Shown here piece after piece: positions 1-8,588 of a stretch of 64,000 nt of DNA. Under the pieces are notes generated by a model, which made no database searches, had not been told where the DNA came from, and saw only the letters and a list, made by a program, of their open reading frames with translations. This DNA is from Pedobacter sandarakinus (lineage in GTDB: Bacteria > Bacteroidota > Bacteroidia > Sphingobacteriales > Sphingobacteriaceae), in NCBI RefSeq assembly GCF_026240095.1, contig NZ_JAPIVG010000001.1, positions 1,178,001-1,242,000 on the forward strand, in the 5' to 3' direction. Numbering within the stretch: position 1 is the first letter of the stretch; every line of letters starts with the position of its first letter. Position numbers and translations under genes: made by a program.

Positions 1-2
1 TT

Positions 3-533
3 GCTGCTACCTACAATTGGCTTTTAGCAGGAAAAAAAAATGATTACACCGCTTATTGGTCGGCCATACTTTCTGAAACAGTAAAAAAACAATCAAGCGC
101 ATATAAGGTAGAACTTATTCCGCAGTTTCCTACTCAACACCAAATAACCAAAGCGATTGTAGATGTTGTTGCCGACAACAAAATTCCTAGTATCACATTT
201 ATGGGTAAGACTTTGGCTTACAGGCAAAATCTGGCGTTTCCTTTCCGTTGGGATGCCGATTTCTGGCCATCCTCTTCAGGTTGGAATAGGCTGATAATTA
301 ATCAAGGCGAGTATCCTTTTTTTGTGTACAAGGCAAGCGATTGGTCTACCCTTAAAAACTATCAAAAAATGAATACCAATTTGGCTTTCGTTTCTAAAAG
401 CTCAAATTCAGTGTCAAAAGCTGAAATATTAGATGTTGAAGTCACTAAAGAGCTATCAAAATGGTGGTTTGTTACCGGTTTTTTAATCGCTTGTGCTTTT
501 CTTTGGATAGAATCCAGAATTTTGAGTGCCTAA
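3..533 (+). CDS. C-terminal part of a membrane protein (5' end outside window)
   Basis: The reading frame is open from the left edge, so this is the last 176 residues of a longer protein whose start lies outside the window. The sequence is soluble-looking (rich in Trp, Lys and Asn) and ends in one hydrophobic segment beginning at the WWFVTG motif about 25 residues from the C-terminus, followed by a short charged tail. I do not recognise a catalytic motif. The size and C-terminal anchor would fit the end of a BatA-like (aerotolerance/VWA-associated) membrane protein, but this is a guess from architecture. The next gene starts 93 bases downstream in the same direction. Confidence 0.6.
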   Translation, partial: AATYNWLLAGKKNDYTAYWSAILSETVKKQSSAYKVELIPQFPTQHQITKAIVDVVADNKIPSITFMGKTLAYRQNLAFPFRWDADFWPSSSGWNRLIINQGEYPFFVYKASDWSTLKNYQKMNTNLAFVSKSSNSVSKAEILDVEVTKELSKWWFVTGFLIACAFLWIESRILSA

Positions 534-626
534 TGCCAAATGAAACTGAAATGTTATAAAAGAAGTTGATGTAATTCACTTCATTATTGGCTATATTGGA
601 CATTCAAATCAACTAAACTGAACAAA

Positions 627-2261
627 TTGAAAAGAAAAGATTTCCTTTATTTATCCGGAATGGGAATGGGTGCACTTTTGCTTCCCAACCTCTCCGCATT
701 CGGAACGCCTATAGATCCGCTTCAGGCACTGGATGGAGTTGATGCCAGCATCAAGAAAGCACTGGCAGATGTTGCCCTTAATGCCGCGAAAGCGAAAGGC
801 GCATCTTATGCCGATATTCGTATTGGCCGCTACCTAAACCAATTTGTAGCCACACGCGAAAAGCGGGTACAAGGTGTAGCCAACACAGAATCATATGGTG
901 TAGGTATCCGCGTTATCGCTAACGGATGCTGGGGTTTCGCAGCAACAAATAATGTAACAAAAGATGCAATTGCCAAAGCTGCGGAACAAGCAGTAGCAGT
1001 AGCGAAGGCAAATGCTAAAATCCAGGGCGAACCTGTGCAGCTGGCTCCTCAAAAGGGATTTGGTGAAGTTAGCTGGAAAACGCCTATCGAAATTAATGCC
1101 TTTGAAGTACCGGTTAAGGAAAAGGTAGACCTGCTATTGAATGTGAATGACATTGCCATGCAAAATGGTGCGAATTTCGTAAACTCGGTTATTTTTGCTG
1201 TTAACGAGCAAAAGTATTTTGCATCTACAGATGGCTCCTATATCGATCAGGATGTACACCGCATTTACCCCAATTTTAATGTTACCAGGATAGATCGGGC
1301 ATCGGGTCAGTTCAAAACACGTAACTCTTTAAGTTCACCTATGGGTATGGGGTATGAATATATGCATGCTCGTCCGCAAGATAAGGTAAACGGGATAGTT
1401 ACCCGCTACAAAGGTCGTTACGATATGCTTGAAGATGTGAAGGAAGCTGCCAGGGTTGCTTCAGAAAAAATAAAAGCAAAATCAGTTGAACCTGGAAAAT
1501 ATGACTTGGTTTTAGACCCTTCTCACCTTTGGTTAACCATCCACGAATCCGTTGGTCACCCAACAGAGCTAGATCGGGTTTTGGGCTACGAAGCGAACTA
1601 TGCGGGTACGAGTTTTCTAACCCTAGATAAATGGGAGTCGAAAAAATTCAAATTCGGCAGTGATAAGGTAAATATTGTTGCTGATAAAACCCAAGTAGGC
1701 TCTTTAGGAGCTGTAGGTTACGACGATGAAGGTGTTAAATGTAAAAAGTGGGACTTAATCAAAGATGGTATTTTGGTTAACTATCAAGCCATTAGAGATC
1801 AGGCACATATTATCGGTCTTAACGAATCTCATGGTTGCTGTTATTCTCAAGGATGGGATGATGTACAATTCCAGCGTATGCCAAATGTGTCCCTTCAACC
1901 AGGTGCCCAAAAACTGAGTGTGGATGAAATGATTAAAAACGTAGAAAAAGGAATCTATATTATTGGTGATGGTAGTTTCTCTATCGACCAACAACGATAT
2001 AATTTTCAATTTGGCGGACAAATTTTTTACGAAATTAAAGATGGTAAAATTGTTGGGATGCTAAATGATGTGGCATACCAAGCAAACACCCAGGAGTTTT
2101 GGAATTCTTGCAATGCAGTATGTGATGCAAGTGATTACCGTTTAGGGGGTTCGTTTAATGATGGCAAAGGCCAGCCATCGCAAAGTAGCGCAGTTTCTCA
2201 CGGGAGTGCTACCACAAGGTTTAATGGAGTTAATGTGATCAATACAGCAAGAAAAATATAA
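627..2261 (+). CDS. tldD: TldD-family metalloprotease, Tat-like signal (copy 1)
   Basis: Predicted catalytic subunit of a TldD/TldE-type metalloprotease; in other bacteria this heterodimer cleaves unfolded peptides and matures modified peptides such as microcin B17. The zinc motif HESVGH (HExxxH) is at about residue 306. Translation begins at TTG 627 and the N-terminus reads KRKDFLYLSG followed by a hydrophobic stretch ending near SAFG, resembling a degenerate twin-arginine signal, so export is plausible; the classical E. coli TldD is cytoplasmic. At 544 aa it is longer than E. coli TldD (about 480 aa). It lies 2 bases upstream of the tldE-like gene, and a close paralogue follows at 3641. The family call is secure; the substrate is unknown. 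Confidence 0.9.
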   Translation: MKRKDFLYLSGMGMGALLLPNLSAFGTPIDPLQALDGVDASIKKALADVALNAAKAKGASYADIRIGRYLNQFVATREKRVQGVANTESYGVGIRVIANGCWGFAATNNVTKDAIAKAAEQAVAVAKANAKIQGEPVQLAPQKGFGEVSWKTPIEINAFEVPVKEKVDLLLNVNDIAMQNGANFVNSVIFAVNEQKYFASTDGSYIDQDVHRIYPNFNVTRIDRASGQFKTRNSLSSPMGMGYEYMHARPQDKVNGIVTRYKGRYDMLEDVKEAARVASEKIKAKSVEPGKYDLVLDPSHLWLTIHESVGHPTELDRVLGYEANYAGTSFLTLDKWESKKFKFGSDKVNIVADKTQVGSLGAVGYDDEGVKCKKWDLIKDGILVNYQAIRDQAHIIGLNESHGCCYSQGWDDVQFQRMPNVSLQPGAQKLSVDEMIKNVEKGIYIIGDGSFSIDQQRYNFQFGGQIFYEIKDGKIVGMLNDVAYQANTQEFWNSCNAVCDASDYRLGGSFNDGKGQPSQSSAVSHGSATTRFNGVNVINTARKI

Positions 2262-2263
2262 TT

Positions 2264-3580
2264 ATGGCTATATTAAGTAAAGAAGAAGCCCAGGCAATAT
2301 TAAAAAAGGTGGTTGGGTTCTCTAAAGCAGATTTCTGCGAAGTAAGCTTAAGAGGTTCAGACGGTGGAAATATTCGTTACGCTCGTAATGCAGTGTCAAC
2401 TGCCGGACAAATCAGCACCATGAGTTTAGGGGTTAGCTCAACTTATGGTAAAAAAACAGGTGCTGCTACTATTAACGAGTTTGATGATGCATCGTTAGAG
2501 AAAGTGGTGCGCAGAGCGGAAGAATTGGCGATGCTAGCTCCAGAAAATCCGGAGTTTATGCCACTTTTAGGGCCTCAAACCTTTCAAGAATCTAAAACTT
2601 ATAATGAAACTACCGCCGCCATGACACCAGATACTCGGGCAGAAATGGTTGGTAAAAGTTTAAGTGTTTCAAAAGCGGGTGGTCTTGATGCGGCTGGATT
2701 TCTAGAGAATTCTACCAGCTTTAATGCAATTATGAATTCTAAAGGATTGTTTGCCTACAATAAGGGTACAAATGTATCTTTTTCGGTAACGGTAAGAAAC
2801 AAACAAGGAACGGGGTCTGGCTATGTTGAGCAAGACTTCAACGACCTTTCAAAAATGGATACACTTGCCTTGAGTAAAATTGCGGCAGGCAAAGCCAACG
2901 GCTCTGCGGGGGCGAAAGCGATAGAACCTGGCAAATACACCGTAATATTAGAGCCCTTGGCCGCAAGCGATATTCTGGGTAATATGTTTAGGGGTTTCGA
3001 TGCACGGAGTGCCGATGAAGGAAGAAGTTTCATGAGTAAAAAAGGTGGAGGTACGCGATTAGGCGAACAGCTTTTTTCTGAGAATGTCAATATTTATTCC
3101 GATCCTTTAAATGCCGAGATACCTTCTTCTACATGGTCTGGAGATGGTTTACCAATCAAAAGAACGCAATGGGTAGAAAAGGGGGTGGTAAAAAACCTTG
3201 CCTATTCAAGGTATTGGGCTGCTCAAAAAGGTGTTCAGCCGCTTCCGTTTGCGCGAGGCGTAGTTATTGAAGGTGGAAATCAATCGCTTGAAGAGCTTAT
3301 CAAAAGTACTGAAAAGGGCATTTTAGTAACTCGTTTTTGGTATATCCGTTCAGTAGATCCACAAACTTTATTACTTACCGGATTAACCCGTGATGGTACT
3401 TTTTATATTGAGAACGGAGAAATTAAGTTCCCAATTAAAAATTTTAGGTTTAATGAAAGCCCGGTAATTATGCTAAACAACGTAGAAGCTATGGGAAAAC
3501 CTGTTAGAACAGCAAGTGGATTAATTCCGCCAATGAAGATTCGCGATTTTACATTCACATCTTTATCAGATGCGATTTAA
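2264..3580 (+). CDS. TldE/PmbA-family non-catalytic partner
   Basis: 438 aa protein of the TldD/PmbA superfamily lacking the HExxxH zinc motif, which matches the TldE (PmbA) partner of the heterodimer. The conserved C-terminal region is seen as GIPP-type sequence (GLIPPMKIRDFTF) near the end. It starts at ATG 2264, two bases after the upstream tldD stop, so the two are almost certainly co-transcribed and translationally coupled. No signal peptide is visible at its N-terminus, although the flanking TldD copies have Tat-like signals. If those partners are exported, this subunit would either have to travel with one of them or the complex would form in the cytoplasm. A strong hairpin terminator follows immediately. 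Confidence 0.88.
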   Translation: MAILSKEEAQAILKKVVGFSKADFCEVSLRGSDGGNIRYARNAVSTAGQISTMSLGVSSTYGKKTGAATINEFDDASLEKVVRRAEELAMLAPENPEFMPLLGPQTFQESKTYNETTAAMTPDTRAEMVGKSLSVSKAGGLDAAGFLENSTSFNAIMNSKGLFAYNKGTNVSFSVTVRNKQGTGSGYVEQDFNDLSKMDTLALSKIAAGKANGSAGAKAIEPGKYTVILEPLAASDILGNMFRGFDARSADEGRSFMSKKGGGTRLGEQLFSENVNIYSDPLNAEIPSSTWSGDGLPIKRTQWVEKGVVKNLAYSRYWAAQKGVQPLPFARGVVIEGGNQSLEELIKSTEKGILVTRFWYIRSVDPQTLLLTGLTRDGTFYIENGEIKFPIKNFRFNESPVIMLNNVEAMGKPVRTASGLIPPMKIRDFTFTSLSDAI

Positions 3581-3588
3581 ATAATTGT

Positions 3589-3621
3589 AACAGCGGTGAG
3601 TTCTTCTCCGCTGTTTTTTTT
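3589..3621 (+). terminator. Rho-independent terminator after tldE
   Basis: AACAGCGG pairs with CCGCTGTT (8 bp, 11-nt loop) and is followed by eight T residues. It separates tldD1-tldE from the second tldD. A GTG at 3596 that would extend the next reading frame lies inside this hairpin, which argues against that upstream start. Confidence 0.85.
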
Positions 3622-3640
3622 AACCTCAAAAATCAATACA

Positions 3641-5281
3641 TTGAGAAGAAGAGATTTTTTATACATGACAGGGGTTGGGTTGGGTACAACCATGCTTCCG
3701 GGCGTGCCCGCTTTTGCAAAGATGATATCCGTTGAGGAATCTTTAACACCCGTAGATGTTGCATTAAAGAAGAAAATGGCCGATGTAGCATTGAATGCTG
3801 CAAAAAGTAAGGGCGCAAGTTATGCTGATGTTCGCATTGGCAGATATTTAAATCAAGTTGTGGCCACACGAGAAAATCGGGTAGAAAACATTTCAAATTC
3901 AGAATCTTATGGTTTAGGTGTTCGTGTTATCGCCAATGGAAGCTGGGGTTTTGCGGCAACTAATAATCTGGATGATGATAGCATTGCTAGAGCCGCTGCA
4001 GCTGCGGTAGCCATTGCAAAGGGCAATTCAAAGTTAATGGAAGAGCCTGTGCAGCTTGCTGCCCAAAAAGGATATGGAGAGGTAAGCTGGAAAACCCCAA
4101 TAGAAATAAATGCATTCGAAGTGCCCATAAAGGATAAGGTAGATTTGTTATTAAAAGTGAATAGTGAAGCCATGAAGGGAGGGGCAAAATACATCAACTC
4201 TAATGTTTTTATGGTTAATGAACAAAAGTACTTTGCCTCTACAGATGGCTCTTACATCGATCAGGATATCCACCGCATCTGGCCAACTTTTACCCTTACC
4301 AAAACCGACGCTGCCAGCGGTAAGTTCGAAACCCGCAATGCTTTAAGTGCGCCCATGGGAATGGGCTTCGAATATTTAAAAGCAAGCGAATCAGACAAGA
4401 TTAAAGGCGGCCCGGTTACCATGTACAAAAAGCGTTATGATATACTCGAAGATGTAAGAGAAGCAGCGGTACATGTTGACGAAAAATTGAAAGCCAAACC
4501 TGTTCCTCCTGGTAAATACGACCTCGTGTTGGATCCATCACACCTGTTTTTAACTATCCATGAATCTGTTGGGCACCCAACCGAGTTAGACCGCGTACTT
4601 GGATACGAAGCAAATTACGCCGGAACCAGTTTCCTTACCTTGGATAAATGGGAATCTAAAAAATTTAATTTTGGTAGTAAGGAAGTAAATATCCTGGCCG
4701 ATAAAAACGAACCTGGATCACTTGGTGCCGTAGGTTACGATGATGAAGGGGTAAAGTGTGGTAACTGGGACATTATTAAAGACGGAATATTGGTTAACTA
4801 CCAAACCATAAGAGATCAGGCACACATCCTAGGCTTAAAAGCTTCGCAAGGCTGTTGTTACGCAGATAGCTGGGATAGTATTCAATTTCAGCGAATGCCA
4901 AATGTATCTTTAGCACCCGCAAATACAGCCTTAACTGCTGCAGATATGGTTAAAAATGTAGAGAAAGGAATTTATATGTTTGGAAGAAATTCTTACTCCA
5001 TAGATCAGCAGCGTTATAACTTCCAATTTAGTGCACAGCTAGCTTACGAAATTAAAGAGGGAAAAATTGTGGGGATGTTTAAAGATGCGGCTTACCAGGC
5101 AAATACTCAGGAATTTTGGAACTCTTGCGTACAGCGCTGTGGTGTGAATGATTACCGACTTGGGGGAACTTTTTCAGATGGAAAAGGTCAACCCGGTCAG
5201 GTTAGTGCCGTATCACATGGTAGTTCCACTACCCGTTTTAATGGAGTAAGTGTAATTAATACAGGAAGAAGATTGGGGTAA
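3641..5281 (+). CDS. tldD: TldD-family metalloprotease with twin-arginine signal (copy 2)
   Basis: Paralogue of the 627-2261 gene, with very similar sequence over its whole length and the same HESVGH zinc motif at about residue 307. The start is placed at TTG 3641 because the resulting N-terminus, LRRRDFLYMTG, is a good twin-arginine motif followed by a hydrophobic core and AFAK. The longer frame from GTG 3596 would begin within the preceding terminator. It is predicted to be exported through the Tat pathway after folding with its metal. There is no second tldE behind it, so either the single TldE serves both copies or this one acts alone. From TTG 3641 the product is 546 aa. Confidence 0.9.
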   Translation: MRRRDFLYMTGVGLGTTMLPGVPAFAKMISVEESLTPVDVALKKKMADVALNAAKSKGASYADVRIGRYLNQVVATRENRVENISNSESYGLGVRVIANGSWGFAATNNLDDDSIARAAAAAVAIAKGNSKLMEEPVQLAAQKGYGEVSWKTPIEINAFEVPIKDKVDLLLKVNSEAMKGGAKYINSNVFMVNEQKYFASTDGSYIDQDIHRIWPTFTLTKTDAASGKFETRNALSAPMGMGFEYLKASESDKIKGGPVTMYKKRYDILEDVREAAVHVDEKLKAKPVPPGKYDLVLDPSHLFLTIHESVGHPTELDRVLGYEANYAGTSFLTLDKWESKKFNFGSKEVNILADKNEPGSLGAVGYDDEGVKCGNWDIIKDGILVNYQTIRDQAHILGLKASQGCCYADSWDSIQFQRMPNVSLAPANTALTAADMVKNVEKGIYMFGRNSYSIDQQRYNFQFSAQLAYEIKEGKIVGMFKDAAYQANTQEFWNSCVQRCGVNDYRLGGTFSDGKGQPGQVSAVSHGSSTTRFNGVSVINTGRRLG

Positions 5282-5307
5282 TTCTCAGGTTACAAACTGA
5301 GATAATC

Positions 5308-5430
5308 AGGATGTATCATCAATAAAGTATTTTATAGCCAGTGCTTTAAATACACATGGTGACAGATACTTTGAGTTGTTTTAACAGCTTTCTCATCTAT
5401 CAATATAATAACTTGGTGATGATACATCCT
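5308..5430. repeat. 123-nt element with 14-bp perfect terminal inverted repeats
   Basis: AGGATGTATCATCA (5308-5321) is the exact reverse complement of TGATGATACATCCT (5417-5430). Inside, AAAGTAT (5324-5330) pairs with ATACTTT (5366-5372), so the whole segment can fold into a nested hairpin. It fills the gap between tldD and the convergent gene at 5453-5800. There is no coding potential and no clear target-site duplication. It could be a small non-autonomous mobile element or a structured RNA; the sequence alone does not decide. Confidence 0.6.
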
Positions 5431-5452
5431 TTACGAGCGCATCATGGTTAAA

Positions 5453-5800
5453 TTAGCTAAACAATTCCTGTTCATCTCTGTCTGCAGTCGGAATTTTTTT
5501 AAGAAAGTCGTCGAAACCAGAGCCTAGATTATCTGAGTAAATACCATATGCATCCAAAATGTACCCAATGTTTTGGTCTTGATCCTCAACAAGATATAGT
5601 ACCGAATTATCTGCCGGATCTGAATCTCCCTCAAAACGGTAAGTTTTAACAATTGTAAGATCCTCTGGCTTGTAAATCTTATCCAGTGTTTTACTCTGCA
5701 TCTTACCGTGATCGCTCATTTTTAATTCATTATCTTTTCCATTTAGCCTCAGTTTCTCTAAAATTTGGCTTAGCGTATTCATTGCAATTGGACGTTCCAT
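5453..5800 (-). CDS. Small conserved protein of unknown function
   Basis: 115 aa (109 aa if the ATG at 5782 is used) acidic soluble protein with no signal peptide or membrane segment. It has the pattern YRFEG...DPADNSVLYL...ILDAYG(I)YSD, which is typical of a family of about 100-aa Bacteroidota proteins. Such proteins are sometimes labelled phosphoribosylpyrophosphate synthetase in databases, but nothing here resembles the PRPP synthetase fold or its PRPP-binding loop, so that label should not be transferred. It is transcribed alone, convergent with tldD2 and divergent from sodC. Confidence 0.7.
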   Translation of the reverse strand: MERPIAMNTLSQILEKLRLNGKDNELKMSDHGKMQSKTLDKIYKPEDLTIVKTYRFEGDSDPADNSVLYLVEDQDQNIGYILDAYGIYSDNLGSGFDDFLKKIPTADRDEQELFS

Positions 5801-5918
5801 AGTTATATGATTTTGTTAGTATTTAAACAAGTCGCAATCTAAATGGTTTTAGGGCGATCTATTTAATGCCAAACTAAATGATTATCAAAGTGTTTCTAAT
5901 TTTATTAAATCTTATATT

Positions 5919-6443
5919 ATGAAAAAATACTTATTTACAATTGCAATTGCGGGGCTGCTTTTTAGTGCCTGCAGTAAAACAGAGAAAGAGATTGCTAAAG
6001 CAGATTTAGCCGAAACGGCAGATCCTTCTAAAAACATTGGCACTGTTAAGTTTTACGAACTCAGTGATGGTCAGATTAAAATGGACCTGGAAATTAAATA
6101 TGCAGCAAGGGCAGATAGTACAGTTGCTGTACATTTTCACGAGCATGGAGACTGTGGCGATATGGGTGAAAATACTCATGGGCATTGGAATCCTACAAAA
6201 GAGAATCATGGTAAATGGGGTTCGGGTGCCTATCACAGCGGCGACATTGGTAACATCATGTTAGATGATAAAGGAGAAGGTAAAATATCAGTAACTACAG
6301 ATAGATGGAGTGTTAAAGAGGGTGATATGAAAAACATCATTGGTAGGGGCATCATTGTTCATGGGGGAACAGACGACTACACAACACAGCCTACCGGTAA
6401 TTCTGGTCCGCGTGTTGGTTGTGGTGTTATAGAAGGAATCTAA
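5919..6443 (+). CDS. sodC: Cu/Zn superoxide dismutase family lipoprotein
   Basis: 174 aa. The N-terminus has a lipoprotein signal with lipobox LFSAC (Cys19), so the mature protein is anchored to a periplasm-facing or outer membrane. The fold's metal ligands are all visible: HFHEHGDC (copper/bridging His and disulfide Cys), GHWNP, ENHG, AYHSGD (zinc His and Asp), and VHGGTDDY (copper His), with the second disulfide Cys in PRVGCGVI. It should convert superoxide to hydrogen peroxide and oxygen outside the cytoplasm. It is followed 81 bases downstream by an exbD-like gene on the same strand. Confidence 0.93.
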   Translation: MKKYLFTIAIAGLLFSACSKTEKEIAKADLAETADPSKNIGTVKFYELSDGQIKMDLEIKYAARADSTVAVHFHEHGDCGDMGENTHGHWNPTKENHGKWGSGAYHSGDIGNIMLDDKGEGKISVTTDRWSVKEGDMKNIIGRGIIVHGGTDDYTTQPTGNSGPRVGCGVIEGI

Positions 6444-6524
6444 ACGCTGGTAATCAATATAAATAATTTTACCGTTTTTATGCAATGTCTTCAAGTTTGT
6501 CATCATAGTTGAAAACCTAAAATT

Positions 6525-7055
6525 ATGGCAACTTTAAATGAATCTCCATCCGGCAAAGCCGATAAAAGGAGAAAACGAACAATTGCACCTCGTGTAGATT
6601 TAACCGCAATGGTAGATTTGATGTTTCTGCTCACCACGTTTTTTATGCTTACCACATCGCTAGGTACGCTGAACGCTGCAGATGTTGCAAAGCCCGATGA
6701 GTGCGACGGATGTAATCTGGCTTATCCCGCATCTAGAACAATGACTATTCTTTTGGGCAAGAACCACAAGGCAGTAACTTACCTCGGCCTACCAAAGTCC
6801 GAAACTATGGCTGTAGTACCTGTTGAAAAAATTTACGGGGTAATTAGCCACAATAAGCAGATGGTTACAAGCTTGCACCTAAAACAGCCTGGTAAACATA
6901 TGCTTGTTATCATCAAGCCTACGCATACGTCAAAGTTTCAGGATTTTGTTGATGTAATAGATGAGATGAAGATTGCTGATATAAAATCCTACGCTATAGA
7001 TGATGAAAGAATAGGTAAGGTGGAACAAGATTTTATGACAGCAAAAGGGTTATAG
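6525..7055 (+). CDS. Orphan ExbD/TolR-family protein
   Basis: 176 aa. A basic N-terminus (ADKRRKRTIAPRVDLT) precedes one membrane helix, AMVDLMFLLTTFF, whose Asp is the conserved proton-pathway residue of ExbD/TolR; the rest is periplasmic. It is clearly related to the ExbD at 13564-14070 (shared SRTMTILLGKN/SKTMTILLGKN and F.DFVD(V/I)(I/M)DE motifs), so it is a duplicate of that gene separated from its ExbB partner. Its periplasmic part has a CDGC (CxxC) pair absent from the operon copy. No exbB or tonB is adjacent, so it probably joins the complex encoded at 12-15 kb or a distant ExbB. Confidence 0.88.
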   Translation: MATLNESPSGKADKRRKRTIAPRVDLTAMVDLMFLLTTFFMLTTSLGTLNAADVAKPDECDGCNLAYPASRTMTILLGKNHKAVTYLGLPKSETMAVVPVEKIYGVISHNKQMVTSLHLKQPGKHMLVIIKPTHTSKFQDFVDVIDEMKIADIKSYAIDDERIGKVEQDFMTAKGL

Positions 7056-7066
7056 CATTAAAAGCA

Positions 7067-7094
7067 AAAAGTCCTGGTTTACGCCAGGACTTTT
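7067..7094. terminator. Bidirectional terminator between exbD and metK
   Basis: AAAAGTCCTGG (7067-7077) pairs perfectly with CCAGGACTTTT (7084-7094) around a TTTACG loop. A-runs and T-runs on either side allow termination in both directions, as expected between convergent genes. Confidence 0.88.
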
Positions 7095-7111
7095 AATTGA
7101 TACGATCTAAA

Positions 7112-8362
7112 TTAAATGTTAAATGCAGATTTCACCTGATCTACATAATCTAATTTTTCCCAGGTAAAAAGTTCTACAGAAACTGTTTTTTCCTCACCGT
7201 TAGGAGTTCTAAAAGTTTTACTTACGGTTTCTGGTGTTCTGCCCATGTGGCCATAAGCTGCAGTTTCGCTATAGATAGGATTTCTCAATTTCAAGCGCTG
7301 TTCAATAAAATAAGGGCGCATATCGAAAATAGATTCTACAATTTTTGCAATCTCTCCGTCTGTTTTACCAACCTGGCCGGTTCCGTAAGTATTAATGTAA
7401 ATCCCCATTGGTTTCGCCACGCCAATAGCGTAGGATACCTGAACTAGAATTTCACTGGCAACACCTGCAGCAACCAAGTTTTTAGCAATGTGGCGAGTAG
7501 CATACGCAGCACTTCTATCTACTTTACTAGGGTCTTTTCCAGAGAAAGCACCACCGCCATGGGCACCTTTACCGCCGTAGGTATCAACAATAATCTTTCT
7601 GCCCGTTAATCCGGTATCACCGTGGGGGCCGCCTATAACAAATTTGCCAGTTGGGTTAATATGGTACTCAATTTTATCATTAAATAAGTGAGCATATTGC
7701 GGGTTGCTCTTAATAATTCTTGGAATTAAGATGTTCACCAAATCAGCTTTGATTTTAGCTAACATCGTTGCCTCTTCGTCAAAATCATCGTGCTGCGTAG
7801 AAATTACAATAGCATCAATACGAACGGGCTTGTTGTGGTCATCATATTCTAACGTAACCTGGCTTTTCGCATCCGGACGTAAATATTTAATTTCATTGTT
7901 CTCTCTTCTTAAAACGGCAAGCTCTTGAAGCAACTTATGCGAAAGATTTAATGCCAATGGCATATAGTCTTCCGTTTCATTGGTAGCATAACCAAACATC
8001 ATCCCTTGGTCGCCTGCACCTTGTTCTTCTTTATTGGTTCTGTCTACGCCTTGGTTAATATCTTGAGACTGCTCATGAATAGCAGACAAAATACCGCAAG
8101 AATTTGCTTCGAACATATATTCGCTTTTCGTGTAACCAATTTTCTTGATCACATCCCGAGCAATTTGCTGTACATCTAAATATGTTTTTGATTTTACTTC
8201 ACCAGCTAAAATAACCTGACCGGTGGTAACTAAAGTTTCGCAAGCCACTTTCGATTCCGGATCAAAAGCTAAGAAATTATCAATTAATGCATCCGAAATT
8301 TGATCGGCAATTTTATCTGGGTGGCCTTCAGATACAGATTCTGATGTAAATAAATACGACAT
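7112..8362 (-). CDS. metK: S-adenosylmethionine synthase
   Basis: 416 aa. Makes S-adenosylmethionine from methionine and ATP. Signature segments are all present: [13 protein letters not shown] at the N-terminus, [12 protein letters not shown] (ATP-binding hexapeptide-type motif) in the first third, and [16 protein letters not shown] in the second half. Cytoplasmic. The start ATG 8362 gives the family-typical opening [16 protein letters not shown]. It is monocistronic, with a long leader that contains an apparent SAM-II riboswitch (see separate entry), which implies feedback control by its own product. Confidence 0.97.
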   Translation of the reverse strand: MSYLFTSESVSEGHPDKIADQISDALIDNFLAFDPESKVACETLVTTGQVILAGEVKSKTYLDVQQIARDVIKKIGYTKSEYMFEANSCGILSAIHEQSQDINQGVDRTNKEEQGAGDQGMMFGYATNETEDYMPLALNLSHKLLQELAVLRRENNEIKYLRPDAKSQVTLEYDDHNKPVRIDAIVISTQHDDFDEEATMLAKIKADLVNILIPRIIKSNPQYAHLFNDKIEYHINPTGKFVIGGPHGDTGLTGRKIIVDTYGGKGAHGGGAFSGKDPSKVDRSAAYATRHIAKNLVAAGVASEILVQVSYAIGVAKPMGIYINTYGTGQVGKTDGEIAKIVESIFDMRPYFIEQRLKLRNPIYSETAAYGHMGRTPETVSKTFRTPNGEEKTVSVELFTWEKLDYVDQVKSAFNI

Positions 8363-8396
8363 TTATTAAGTGTTTTAATGATAAATAAACATTTAT

Positions 8397-8457
8397 AAAA
8401 GTGCCAACCACCCCTGGAAACAGGTTTTAAATGATTTTAGGAGGTATTAGCACTTTT
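8397..8457 (-). promoter_or_regulatory. Long alternative hairpin in metK leader (candidate expression platform)
   Basis: On the minus strand AAAAGTGC at the end of the aptamer (8457-8450) pairs with GCACTTTT (8404-8397), continued by AAT/GTT and ACC/GGT pairs. A small CCTG-TTTC-CAGG hairpin lies inside. This stem uses the GCTAA core of the aptamer, so the two structures exclude each other. It ends 34 bases before the metK ATG. Confidence 0.5.
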
Positions 8458-8513
8458 TTTTAAGTGGTTGCAATCCGTTTCGAAACGTGTTCGAAATAGC
8501 AAATCAGTCCACT
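8440..8513 (-). promoter_or_regulatory. SAM-II riboswitch aptamer upstream of metK
   Basis: Reading the minus strand 5' to 3': P1 stem AGTGG (8513-8509) pairs with CCACT (8467-8463). After P1 comes CTGATTTG, then an inserted palindromic hairpin (CGTTTCGAAACG), then ATTGCAA directly before the 3' P1 strand, an A-rich linker, and GCTAA (8451-8447). The order stem, UGAUUU, UUGCAA, stem, A-rich linker, GCUAA matches what I know of the SAM-II class, which occurs in some Bacteroidota and Alphaproteobacteria. Its location upstream of metK supports SAM sensing. The match was made from memory, not with a covariance model. Confidence 0.72.
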
Positions 8514-8588
8514 TTTTGTGGCACAAAATTAGCATATTTTCTTTATTTCGAAAATTATAGATTATTTTGTACGCTCATTCTTTACGCT

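Noticed and set aside
3907..4197. Long antisense open frame within tldD2
   Set aside because: It lies entirely opposite a gene with a clear metalloprotease motif and has low-complexity composition with no family pattern; a shadow of the coding strand.
5453..5800. Possible PRPP synthetase
   Set aside because: Database names for similar short proteins suggest it, but the 115-residue length and absence of the PRPP loop exclude that enzyme.
8487..8588. Upstream extension of the lipid-kinase gene
   Set aside because: The extension would overlap the metK leader aptamer on the other strand and adds residues unlike the family's N-terminus; TTG 8589 is preferred.
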